A stretch of DNA of 13,296 bases from Promethearchaeota archaeon. GTDB taxonomy: Archaea; Asgardarchaeota; Lokiarchaeia; Sigyniarchaeales; SOKP01. Below the pieces are notes generated by a model. The model was not told the origin of the DNA. It made no database searches and saw nothing but the letters and a program-made list of their open reading frames with translations. The stretch is from NCBI GenBank assembly GCA_030615235.1, contig JAUWZR010000044.1:1-13296 (forward strand), given 5' to 3'. The position numbers and the translations under genes are program-made. Of the stretch, positions 6,279 to 13,296 are shown piece by piece (position 1 is the first letter of the stretch; the number at the start of each line of letters is the position of its first letter).

Positions 6279-6290
6279 TTTATAAAATAA
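6279..6290 (+). promoter_or_regulatory. Proximal TATA box of ileS
   Basis: TTTATAAAATAA is a strong archaeal TATA match. Initiation about 25 bases downstream (near 6308-6312) would give ileS a leader of 10-20 bases. If this is the only promoter, the structured element at 6110-6256 is not part of the ileS mRNA. Confidence 0.45.
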
Positions 6291-6329
6291 TATTTTGAAA
6301 ATGTATAATAACAAAATGTGGTAGATTAT

Positions 6330-9185
6330 ATGTCATATATTGAAAAGGAAGAAGAAATAATCCAGTTTTGGAAAGAAAATAAGATATTCGAAAAGAGTGT
6401 CGAGTCTAGATCAAAAAAAACCCCTTATGTATTTTACGATGGGCCTCCATTTGCCACAGGCTTACCCCATTATGGACATATATTAAGTTTTATAACAAAA
6501 GACGTATTTCCAAGGTACTGGACGATGAAAAATCATCGCTGCGAAAGAAAATGGGGCTGGGATTGTCATGGGCTTCCAATAGAAAGCATTTGCGAACGAG
6601 CATTAAAAATAAAGCAGAAGAACGAAATATATGAGATGGGTTTAAGTGAGTTTAACGAATTCTGTAGATCGAGAGTTCTTTTGTACACTAAAGAATGGAA
6701 AAACACCGTTGAACGGATGGGCAAATGGATTGAATTTGATGATGCTTATAAGACAATGGATAACTCGTATATGGAAACAATTTGGTTCATATTTAAGAAA
6801 ATTTACGATGAAGGATATGTGTACAAAGGTAAAAAAGTTCTTCTTTATTGCCCAAGGTGCGAAACACCTCTCTCGAATTCTGAGATATCCATGGATAACA
6901 GTTATAAGGATGTTACCGAAAAATCTGTTATAGCAAAATTCAAATTAAAGGATAATTCAGATGCCTATTTGCTTGCTTGGAGTACAACGCCATGGACATT
7001 AATTGGAAATGTAGCTTTAGCAGTAAACAGTAAATTAAATTATGTTAAAATCAGGGTCGAAGATGAATTTTTGATTTTGATCAAATCCAGATTAAATATA
7101 ATAAACGAGAATTATGAAATAATTGATGAATTTAAAGGAGAGGATTTAATAAATAAATCATACGAGCCATTATATCGAGTTTCTGTCGAGACTGAGAAAG
7201 TAGGTCATTTTATCATTGATGGAGGTGAAGATGTCTTGTCAGATGAAGGTACGGGAATAGTACATATGGCTATTTATGGAGAATTTGATTACGAAATGAT
7301 TAAGAAATACGATATGCCGATAATCCAACACATTGATGAACAAGGTAAATTGGCTGATGGTCCAGAAAATTGGAAGGGTTTGTGGTTTAAAGATGTTGAT
7401 AAAGAGGTCTTAGACGACCTGAATAGTCGAAATCTTTCATATACAACAGAAGACTACAATCACTCGTATCCTTTTTGTTATAGGTGCGATACTCCTCTAA
7501 TGTATAACGCCCTTGATGCTTGGTTCATAAACATTCAGAGAATAAAACCTACGCTTCTAAAAACAAATGAACGAATCAATTGGTATCCTAAAGAAATTTC
7601 TAAAAATTATCAAAACATTATAGAAAGCGCTCCTGATTGGTGTATTTCAAGAAATCGATTTTGGGCTACTGCTATGCCAATATGGGTATGCGTCCAGTGT
7701 AATACAATTAAAGTGATAGGTTCTGTGAAAGAACTACAAGACCACGCTATCGAAACGGTTCCTGATAATTTAGATTTACATAGGCATGTCGTGGATGATA
7801 TTCATTTGAACTGCTCAGAATGTGGAAATATAATGAATCGCATACCTGAAGTGTTTGATTGTTGGCTCGAATCGGGTTCAATGCCATATGCTGCAAAACA
7901 CTATCCTTTTGAGAATGTGGACTGGTTCAAGCACAATTTCCCTAGCGATTTTGTGTCAGAATACATTGGACAAGTAAGGGCTTGGTTCTACTACATGCAT
8001 GTAATCTCAATTCTGATGTTTGATGAAATCCCGTTTAAAAATGTCGTCGTAAACGGTAATATACTTGCAGAAGATGGAACCAAAATGTCAAAATCTAAAA
8101 GAAATTATGCTGATCCGTCCCTTATAATAGGAACATACGGAGCTGACGCTTTAAGGATTTACCTATTATCATCTCAGCTAATGCGAGCAAAAGATTTAAA
8201 CTTTAAAGAAGAAATAGTTAAACAAATCTATCGAAGATTTAATTTGTTATTAGTCAATGTTCTAAAATTCTATTCTTTATTTGAAGTCAACAATTTATCC
8301 ATAGATAATCCCAAATCAGAAAATATTTTGGATAAGTGGATTATAGACTTAGTGAATAATCTTACACGGGAGGTGACTCAGCGTTTAGATGACTACGATA
8401 CGGGAGAAGCAAGCAAATTAATCATTAATTTTGTTGAAGATTTGTCAACCTGGTACATCAAAAATAGTAGAACTAGGTTTAAAAGCGAAGTGATAAAAGA
8501 GAAGCTAACAACTATGAATACTTTGGCGTATGTGCTTCACAATTTATCGAGAATCTTAGCTCCGTTAACGCCCTTCATTTCTGAAATGATATATCAGAAA
8601 TTGAGAGAAAAAAACCTTGTAAAATACGAGTCCGTACATTTAGACCTATGGCCAGATTTTGATCAAAGTTTATCCTTTCCAAATCTACATGCTAAAATGA
8701 ATTTAACTAAGGAAATAGTTCAAAAATCTTTGGATTTAAGGGAAAAAGTTAAGATACCTTTACGACAAGTATTACAAAAGATAACACTAAGGGGAGTAAG
8801 TTTAGAAGATGATTTTTTAGAATTAATTAAAAAAGCATTAAATGTGAAAGAAGTCGTTATTAACAATGAAGTTGTGACTGAACTAACTGTAGAATTGGAT
8901 GCAGAAATCACGAGAGAACTGAAACTAGAAGGAATAGCTAGAAACTTAATAAGAAATATTAATAATCATAGGAAAAAAATGCAGCTATCGACGAAAAACA
9001 GAATAAAATTGTATTTAAATGCTGAAGACGATGAAATTTTAGAAGCAATATCTAAATACCAAAACTACATCAAAAAAATGGTACAAGCAGACGCAATTTT
9101 TAATAAGATAGATAAAAATCGAGATATTAGGACATTTAAAGTAAATCAAAGCGAAGTATCAACTTATCTCGAAGTAATAACTTAA
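6330..9185 (+). CDS. ileS: Isoleucyl-tRNA synthetase, HYGH (eukaryote/bacterial ileS2-like) type
   Basis: Class I synthetase that charges tRNA-Ile. From ATG 6330 it has 951 residues. The catalytic core carries PPFATGLPHYGHIL with HYGH at 47-50 (the HIGH box), then KWGWDCHGLPIE (74-85). The CP1 editing domain is marked by STTPWT (218-223) and GTGIVHMA (307-314), with the conserved D of GEFDY retained. WCISRNRFW follows at 437-445 and KMSKS at 585-589. Zinc pairs CPRC (174-177), CYRC (383-386), CVQC (454-457) and CSEC (495-498) are present. A helical anticodon-binding domain completes it. Length is a little under the family's usual 1,000-1,050. The frame extends to a GTG at 6318 (four more residues); the ATG was preferred as the stronger codon at the expected distance from EEEIIQFW. 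The HYGH signature differs from the IHLGT form of most archaeal enzymes, suggesting an acquired gene. Confidence 0.96.
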   Translation: MSYIEKEEEIIQFWKENKIFEKSVESRSKKTPYVFYDGPPFATGLPHYGHILSFITKDVFPRYWTMKNHRCERKWGWDCHGLPIESICERALKIKQKNEIYEMGLSEFNEFCRSRVLLYTKEWKNTVERMGKWIEFDDAYKTMDNSYMETIWFIFKKIYDEGYVYKGKKVLLYCPRCETPLSNSEISMDNSYKDVTEKSVIAKFKLKDNSDAYLLAWSTTPWTLIGNVALAVNSKLNYVKIRVEDEFLILIKSRLNIINENYEIIDEFKGEDLINKSYEPLYRVSVETEKVGHFIIDGGEDVLSDEGTGIVHMAIYGEFDYEMIKKYDMPIIQHIDEQGKLADGPENWKGLWFKDVDKEVLDDLNSRNLSYTTEDYNHSYPFCYRCDTPLMYNALDAWFINIQRIKPTLLKTNERINWYPKEISKNYQNIIESAPDWCISRNRFWATAMPIWVCVQCNTIKVIGSVKELQDHAIETVPDNLDLHRHVVDDIHLNCSECGNIMNRIPEVFDCWLESGSMPYAAKHYPFENVDWFKHNFPSDFVSEYIGQVRAWFYYMHVISILMFDEIPFKNVVVNGNILAEDGTKMSKSKRNYADPSLIIGTYGADALRIYLLSSQLMRAKDLNFKEEIVKQIYRRFNLLLVNVLKFYSLFEVNNLSIDNPKSENILDKWIIDLVNNLTREVTQRLDDYDTGEASKLIINFVEDLSTWYIKNSRTRFKSEVIKEKLTTMNTLAYVLHNLSRILAPLTPFISEMIYQKLREKNLVKYESVHLDLWPDFDQSLSFPNLHAKMNLTKEIVQKSLDLREKVKIPLRQVLQKITLRGVSLEDDFLELIKKALNVKEVVINNEVVTELTVELDAEITRELKLEGIARNLIRNINNHRKKMQLSTKNRIKLYLNAEDDEILEAISKYQNYIKKMVQADAIFNKIDKNRDIRTFKVNQSEVSTYLEVIT

Positions 9186-9203
9186 TATTACTCATTTTTT
9201 TTT
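9173..9203 (+). terminator. Hairpin plus T-run terminator overlapping the ileS stop codon
   Basis: AGTAATA (9173-9179) and TATTACT (9186-9192) form a perfect 7-bp stem with a six-base loop, ACTTAA, that contains the TAA stop of ileS. Two bases later a run of nine Ts begins (9195-9203). This is the layout of an intrinsic terminator. Confidence 0.55.
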
Positions 9204-9282
9204 AAATTTAAGATGTAAATAAATAAAAAGAAAAAAAATTCCTGGTTTTAAGCTGTATTATTTTTATATTTACTTTTTGATT

Positions 9283-9591
9283 CTATTTTCCTAACATATA
9301 TTTTATAGCCGCCGCCGCTTCCCAAAGTATCTGAATTTTAAATGTGTATCCTTCTACCGAAGCATAAAAACTAAATCTTTTAGTGAGGGCGGCCATACTT
9401 TCTAAAACTTTATCATCTGGACACTCATATACTGCGTAAGTTTTATGCTTATCATCAGTTACTTGTGCTGCCCAATGTTCTACTTTTTTCAGGAAGTCAG
9501 GGTAAGCAGGTTTATCAGTTGACATGTTTTTTTTAATTAATTCATTTAACTTATGAGGAGGGAATTTAGCTACCATCATAATTTTAACCAT
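9283..9591 (-). CDS. Small alpha/beta protein, possible dimeric barrel (ferredoxin-like fold), hypothetical
   Basis: A 102-aa minus-strand gene with a clear Shine-Dalgarno: AAGGTGA ends seven bases before the ATG. The sequence suggests a beta-alpha-beta-alpha-beta layout: strand VKIMMVAKF (2-10), helices HKLNELIKKN and YPDFLKKVEHWAAQ, strand KTYAVYECPD (50-59), helix DKVLESMAALTKRFSFYAS, and strand GYTFKIQILW (81-90) with a final helix EAAAAIKYMLG. This is the pattern of small ferredoxin-like or dimeric alpha/beta-barrel proteins (DUF3303-like or EthD-like groups). No catalytic residues are obvious. It lies alone, convergent with ileS and divergent from alaS, with a T-rich stretch (minus strand, about 9222-9240) as its likely end. 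Function unknown; coding status is well supported by the ribosome-binding site. Confidence 0.8.
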   Translation of the reverse strand: MVKIMMVAKFPPHKLNELIKKNMSTDKPAYPDFLKKVEHWAAQVTDDKHKTYAVYECPDDKVLESMAALTKRFSFYASVEGYTFKIQILWEAAAAIKYMLGK

Positions 9592-9650
9592 ACAATTTTC
9601 ACCTTTTTAACTATTTTTTATTTTTGGATTAGAAATGATAAGAATTAAGA

Positions 9651-9709
9651 AGAGAGTTCTCTATAAAAACTTTAACAATTTAGTTAAAAATAATCTCTAA
9701 AGTTTTATA
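9651..9709. promoter_or_regulatory. Nested inverted repeats in the divergent intergenic region before alaS
   Basis: Between the minus-strand small gene and alaS, TATAAAAACTTTA (9662-9674) and TAAAGTTTTATA (9698-9709) pair over 12 bp with one bulged A. Inside, TTTAAC (9671-9676) and GTTAAA (9683-9688) form a competing 6-bp hairpin. Just before is AGAGA GT TCTCT (9651-9662). The left arm read on the minus strand gives GTTTTTATAG, a TATA-like box for the small gene. A dyad operator for the divergent promoters is possible. The rest of 9592-9817 holds no convincing gene and no alanine-rich mini-ORF. Confidence 0.35.
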
Positions 9710-9763
9710 ATACCACCTTTCAAATTTGATTCCTTAATTTAGAAGAAAAGATTTTAGGAAATC

Positions 9764-9785
9764 ATTAATTATATTAATTAAATAT
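9764..9785 (+). promoter_or_regulatory. Likely alaS promoter (TATA-like)
   Basis: An A/T-only stretch (ATTAATTATATTAATTAAAT) would direct initiation near 9795-9800, giving alaS a short leader of about 20 bases without the upstream hairpins. No clear ribosome-binding site precedes the ATG at 9818. Confidence 0.35.
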
Positions 9786-9817
9786 CAGATGATCACCAAC
9801 CCAAGCTTTTAATTAAT

Positions 9818-12775
9818 ATGTTATCCGATGAAGATAGAACGCAATTAAAAAGCGCTAATAACGATAAAGAGCTCAAAAAAATATTTAAATTAATTGCATC
9901 AAAGAATCCCGACGAATTTTTTCCAACCGAGGAATTAAGGCAGTTAGGTTATTTGAGAAAAAAATGTGAATGTTGTGGAACTTATTTCTGGACTGTGCTA
10001 AAAGAAAGAACTGTCTGCGGAGAAGCTGTTTGTTCTGGGGGGTTTCAAGTTACTATTAACAATCCTGCGAAAGTAAAGCTCTCCTTTATTGGTGTATGGA
10101 AAAAAATTGTTGAGATACTAGAACCTCGGGGATATGTTCCTATTAAGAGGTACCCATGTGTAGCAAGATGGAACCCTACTTCAGAATTCACTATTGCATC
10201 AATCTCTGCTTTTCAACCTTATGTAATTACTGGTGAAGTTGAACCACCTGCAAAAAAGTTAATTATACCTCAATTCTGTTTAAGATTTAACGATATTGAA
10301 AATGTAGGAATCACGGGATCTCATAATACCGGGTTTATAATGGTAGGACAACATGTTTTCGTGCCCCCTGAAGAGTGGAATCAGGGAGAACTCTTTTTAG
10401 ATATTCATGCTTTTATCCATGAAGGCGTAGGATTACCAAAGGAAGAAATCACGATTCACGAAGACAGTTGGGAAGGAGGTGGCTCCTTTGGATGCAGTCT
10501 AGAATTTTTTAGTCGAGGAGTCGAATTGTTCAATCAAGTGTATACTATGTTTGAGCAAACTCCAGATGGTCCTCGAGAACTGAGTTTAAAAGTTTTAGAT
10601 ATGGGTTTAGGTCAAGAGCGTGTAGCATGGTTCTCCCAAGGAACCCCAAACATTTACGAAGCAACATTTCCGTATGTGATCTCTAAATTAAGAGATATTA
10701 CCAAAGTTGAAACATATTTTAAGTTATATAATAAATTTTCGAGATACTCTGCTTATTTAAACATAGATGAAGTAGACGACATGGATGCTGCCTGGGAGAA
10801 AGTAGGAAATGAGCTTAAAATAGATGTAAATGAGTTAAAAGAAAAAATTTTACCGATGACAGCATTATATTCAATTGCTGACCATGCGAGAACTCTATTG
10901 TTTGCAATTAACGATGGAAAACTCCCTTCTAATGTAGGTGGTGGATACAATCTTAGAGTTATTTTAAGACGCGCTCTAAACTTTATCGATAAATTTGGTT
11001 GGGATATAGAAATTTCCGATGTTTGCAATTGGCATGCGAAAGAACTGAAAGAACTATTTCCGGAAGTTTCTGAACGGTTAGATGAAATAAAGAAGATTTT
11101 GAGCGTAGAAAAAGAGAAATATTATACTACACAACGAAAAGCGAGTAAAATATTAGAAAAATTACTTGTTGAAGGAGATATTTCGACTGAAACATTGATA
11201 GAAATTTATGATTCTAGAGGAATAAATCCAGAGATGGTTAAAGACGCTGCAATAAAATTTGGCAAAAAAATCAAAATTCCTGACAATTTTTATAGTCTAG
11301 TAGTAGAGAGACACGAAAATAGAGAAAAAATTCACGCTACACTAGACGAAATCAAGTTAGATTTAAGTAGTGTTTTAGAAACCAAATCTCTTTACTATTA
11401 CGATTATACTGAAACATCTAACAATGCTAAAGTTTTAAAACTAGTTGGAAACAATGTAGTCCTTGATCAATCAGTTGCTTATCCTACTTCGGGTGGTCAA
11501 TTGCATGATATTGGAACAATAGAAGGTCAAAAATTCAATAGTGTGTTAAAACAGGGTAATTACATTATTCATGTTTTATCTGAAAAACCACACTTCAAAG
11601 AAGGAAAGGTAGTAAAAGTTGAAGTTGATAAAAAATGGCGTACGCAACTTTCTCAACATCATACTGCCACTCATATCGTAAATGCTGCTGCTCGTTTTGT
11701 ATTGGGGGGCCATATTAATCAAGCTGGAGCTAAGAAGACTATGAAACATTCCAACTTAGATATTACTCATTACGAGCAAATTTCTCGAGAAGATTTATTA
11801 AAAATAGAAAAAAAAGCAAATGAAATTGTTGATAACGCTATTGATATGAAACTATTTTTTATTCCCCGCTCTGAAGCTGAAGAAAAATATGGTATGACAA
11901 TTTACCAAGGAGGTGCTGTTCCTGGAAAGAATATTAGAATCGTTGAGATTCCGGATGTTGATATAGAAGCTTGTGGTGGTACGCACTTGAATAATACTTC
12001 AGAGACCGGAAGAATTAAAATAATTAAATCTCAAAAAATTCAGGACGGTATCGTTAGATTGACTTTTACTGCAGGATCTGCCACTAAAGAACTTGAAGCA
12101 GAAGAATCTCTAAGCTTAACCCAATTACAGTCATTTTTTGAGATTCCACAAAATAAAATTGTAGGTAGAGTTGAAGAATTACTAAATAAGTGGAAAAACT
12201 TAAATAAAGCATTACAAACAGGAAAACTTGATGAGACGGATATGGTTCTGAATTCAAGTAATATAGTTGAAGTGGAAATCTTAACGGAATTATCTCGAAT
12301 TCTAAATACTAAAAAAGAAGATATTTCCTCGAAAGTAAAAAAAATATATGACGAATGGAACGGTGCTAAGGCAAAATTAAAAGAAGTGGAAAACTTGCTT
12401 GACGAAAAATTCATCGAAGCTCTTATAAAATCAGCTTTTTCATTTAATGATTCTAAAATGATTCTTAGATCCTTTGAAAATCTTTCTCCAAATGATCTTA
12501 AGAATCTAAGCGTGAAAATTCTCCGTAAATCTGAAGATTTAAACACAATTTTTATCAATAAAGATGAGAAAGGCATAACTATAATTGGAATGGTAGGAAA
12601 AGGGCTTTTAAAAAGATCCGACTTCAACATGGGAAATTTTGTTAAAAATATCGCTTCGAAATACAACGGTAAGGGTGGTGGCAAGATTGATTATGGGCAA
12701 GTGTTTATCGGAGATAAGGAATTAAAAATTGACGATCTTATTAATCACATAAAAGAGAAATTAACAAGAAGTTAA
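9818..12775 (+). CDS. alaS: Alanyl-tRNA synthetase, archaeal type
   Basis: Class II synthetase that charges tRNA-Ala and removes mis-charged serine or glycine. The 985 residues run as follows. Archaeal N-terminal extension with a cysteine cluster (C50, C52, C53, C67, C72; KKCECCGTYFWT). Class II core with motif 2-like CVARWNPTSEF (114-124), CLRFNDIENVG (154-164) and GSHNTGFIMVGQHVF (167-181), and motif 3-like LGQERVAW (264-271). Helical tRNA-recognition region containing NLRVILRRAL (378-387). Editing domain with YPTSGGQ (555-561), HHTATH (614-619) and CGGTH (719-723), whose H615, H619, C719 and H723 form the expected zinc site. C-terminal DHHA1-type domain ending GKGGGKIDYGQ. It is somewhat longer than the usual archaeal 900-920 residues, mainly in the C-terminal linker and coiled region. 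All catalytic and editing residues look intact. It is transcribed alone. Confidence 0.97.
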   Translation: MLSDEDRTQLKSANNDKELKKIFKLIASKNPDEFFPTEELRQLGYLRKKCECCGTYFWTVLKERTVCGEAVCSGGFQVTINNPAKVKLSFIGVWKKIVEILEPRGYVPIKRYPCVARWNPTSEFTIASISAFQPYVITGEVEPPAKKLIIPQFCLRFNDIENVGITGSHNTGFIMVGQHVFVPPEEWNQGELFLDIHAFIHEGVGLPKEEITIHEDSWEGGGSFGCSLEFFSRGVELFNQVYTMFEQTPDGPRELSLKVLDMGLGQERVAWFSQGTPNIYEATFPYVISKLRDITKVETYFKLYNKFSRYSAYLNIDEVDDMDAAWEKVGNELKIDVNELKEKILPMTALYSIADHARTLLFAINDGKLPSNVGGGYNLRVILRRALNFIDKFGWDIEISDVCNWHAKELKELFPEVSERLDEIKKILSVEKEKYYTTQRKASKILEKLLVEGDISTETLIEIYDSRGINPEMVKDAAIKFGKKIKIPDNFYSLVVERHENREKIHATLDEIKLDLSSVLETKSLYYYDYTETSNNAKVLKLVGNNVVLDQSVAYPTSGGQLHDIGTIEGQKFNSVLKQGNYIIHVLSEKPHFKEGKVVKVEVDKKWRTQLSQHHTATHIVNAAARFVLGGHINQAGAKKTMKHSNLDITHYEQISREDLLKIEKKANEIVDNAIDMKLFFIPRSEAEEKYGMTIYQGGAVPGKNIRIVEIPDVDIEACGGTHLNNTSETGRIKIIKSQKIQDGIVRLTFTAGSATKELEAEESLSLTQLQSFFEIPQNKIVGRVEELLNKWKNLNKALQTGKLDETDMVLNSSNIVEVEILTELSRILNTKKEDISSKVKKIYDEWNGAKAKLKEVENLLDEKFIEALIKSAFSFNDSKMILRSFENLSPNDLKNLSVKILRKSEDLNTIFINKDEKGITIIGMVGKGLLKRSDFNMGNFVKNIASKYNGKGGGKIDYGQVFIGDKELKIDDLINHIKEKLTRS

Positions 12776-12957
12776 ATTATTCACAGCATCGAATAGAAAT
12801 TTTTAATAATGCAATATATATATTTTTATTACATCATGCAAAGTTTGCCTTCTTCTAACACCTGCTTATATTTTCTATCTATATAGATTCTATATACTAC
12901 GTCGAAATCGTTTAAATCGAGCAATAATCTTATTTTAATTAAGATAAAAAAGAAAAT
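12776..12957. other. Intergenic region after alaS with a 12-base palindrome and CGATTT direct repeats
   Basis: No gene is seen. T-rich stretches around 12799-12803 and 12823-12829 may end the alaS transcript. ATCTATATAGAT (12877-12888) is a perfect palindrome. CGATTT occurs twice, nine bases apart, read on the minus strand within 12903-12919. ATCTTA (12927-12932) and TAAGAT (12940-12945) form a small dyad around an AT-rich TATA-like element, placed so that transcription could begin at or next to the ATG at 12958 (leaderless). Confidence 0.35.
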
Positions 12958-13128
12958 ATGAGATTAAATATGTTTGAAGTAATAATAGAAGATTTAACAG
13001 AAAAAGAGGAAAATAATTTAAAACTCAGGAGGAATCTAACCGAAATACCGCTTGAGAAATCTATTGACAATATAATAGACCAGATTAATCTCGATATTGT
13101 TAAAATCTTAAAATATAATAGAATTTAA
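12958..13128 (+). CDS. Small acidic/helical protein (56 aa), hypothetical
   Basis: A 56-residue frame, beginning MRLNMFEVIIEDLTEKEENN and ending INLDIVKILKYNRI, too short for most gene callers. It shows a short strand (MFEVIIEDL), a charged region (TEKEENNLKLRRN) and a likely amphipathic helix (EKSIDNIIDQINLDIVKILK). The first ATG could be leaderless; a second in-frame ATG at 12970 has GAGAT five bases before it, so residues 1-4 are uncertain. The zinc-ribbon gene begins right after it (an in-frame ATG overlaps the stop as TAATG, and GGTGA lies at 13130-13134), which suggests translational coupling. Function unknown. Coding status rests on the intact frame, sensible composition and tight spacing. 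Confidence 0.5.
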   Translation: MRLNMFEVIIEDLTEKEENNLKLRRNLTEIPLEKSIDNIIDQINLDIVKILKYNRI

Positions 13129-13142
13129 TGGTGAAATTTATA

Positions 13143-13296
13143 ATGAAATTAGTATATCAAGAATTTTTATGCCCTGAATGCGGCCAAATTAGGTGGCTAA
13201 GGGTTAAAGATATGTGCGTAGATTGTAAGGATAAAATGATATTAGATAAAATATCTCAATCTAGGAAAGTACTACATGTTTTTAATGAGCAAATAT
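13143..13296 (+). CDS. Small zinc-ribbon protein, N-terminal part (runs off window)
   Basis: The visible 51 residues begin MKLVYQEFLCPECG and contain two knuckles, C10-x2-C13 and C25-x2-C28, spaced as in a zinc ribbon (CPECGQIRWLRVKDMCVDCKD). This suggests a nucleic-acid- or protein-binding finger; the rest lies beyond the window. The ATG at 13143 was chosen because GGTGA (13130-13134) sits eight bases ahead. An in-frame ATG at 13128 overlaps the stop of the upstream gene and would add five residues (MVKFI). Function unknown, but a zinc-binding role is likely from the four cysteines. Confidence 0.65.
   Translation, partial: MKLVYQEFLCPECGQIRWLRVKDMCVDCKDKMILDKISQSRKVLHVFNEQI

Noticed and set aside
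6646..6933. Plus-strand 95-codon frame inside ileS
   Set aside because: Off-frame shadow of a strongly conserved ileS segment that contains the CPRC zinc pair; no independent features.
9635..9703. Possible leader peptide for alaS in the upstream region
   Set aside because: The short frame starting at the ATG near 9636 encodes no alanine, and the best alaS TATA box lies downstream of it.
12040..12684. Long minus-strand open frame (214 codons) antisense to alaS
   Set aside because: It lies wholly inside the alaS C-terminal region, is rich in S, F and L as expected from a complementary strand of K/E/N-rich coding sequence, has no ribosome-binding site and shows no family motif.
1..13296. tRNA genes, C/D box RNAs, CRISPR arrays, IS elements, att sites
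   Set aside because: Intergenic stretches were read for T-loop (GGTTCGA-like) sequence, box C/D pairs, regularly spaced direct repeats and transposase motifs; none were found.

Overview
The window is AT-rich, single-copy, protein-coding DNA from an archaeon. The main support is an archaeal-type alanyl-tRNA synthetase, an endonuclease Q-type repair protein, the archaeal nucleotidyltransferase group often labelled COG1665, and an FtsZ of archaeal style. Very low GC, a ten-repeat TPR protein, many small zinc-ribbon proteins and a eukaryote/bacterial-style (HYGH) isoleucyl-tRNA synthetase would fit a mesophilic lineage such as the Asgard archaea. That placement is inference, because no rRNA or marker set is present.

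Layout. (1) 1-3805, all on the + strand: the 3' end of a coiled-coil gene, a predicted nucleotidyltransferase, a TPR scaffold protein and endonuclease Q. (2) 3875-4102, minus strand: a small protein with one CxxC knuckle, convergent to endonuclease Q and divergent from ftsZ. (3) 4323-6026: ftsZ and a split-barrel flavin/F420-type oxidase-like protein. (4) 6027-9203: ileS with a roughly 300-base upstream region and a terminator hairpin that overlaps its stop codon. (5) 9283-9591, minus strand: a 102-aa alpha/beta protein. (6) 9818-12775: alaS. (7) 12958-13296: a 56-aa ORF and the start of a two-knuckle zinc-ribbon protein, probably co-transcribed. No tRNA, rRNA, CRISPR array, transposase or phage gene is visible.

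The genes are mostly housekeeping (translation, division, repair) and do not form one obvious pathway.

The most unusual signal lies between 6110 and 6330, just upstream of ileS. A 23-codon ORF (6123-6194) has isoleucine at six of its last nine codons. Around it are four short segments that can pair alternately (1:2, 2:3, 3:4), including a perfect 10-bp stem capped by a GAAA-loop hairpin. A single-stranded bulge in that stem is complementary both to the sequence just before the mini-ORF (10 bp) and to the ileS start region (6 bp). This resembles a leader-peptide attenuator for an aminoacyl-tRNA synthetase, which would be very unusual in archaea. A good TATA box between the element and ileS is the main argument against it.
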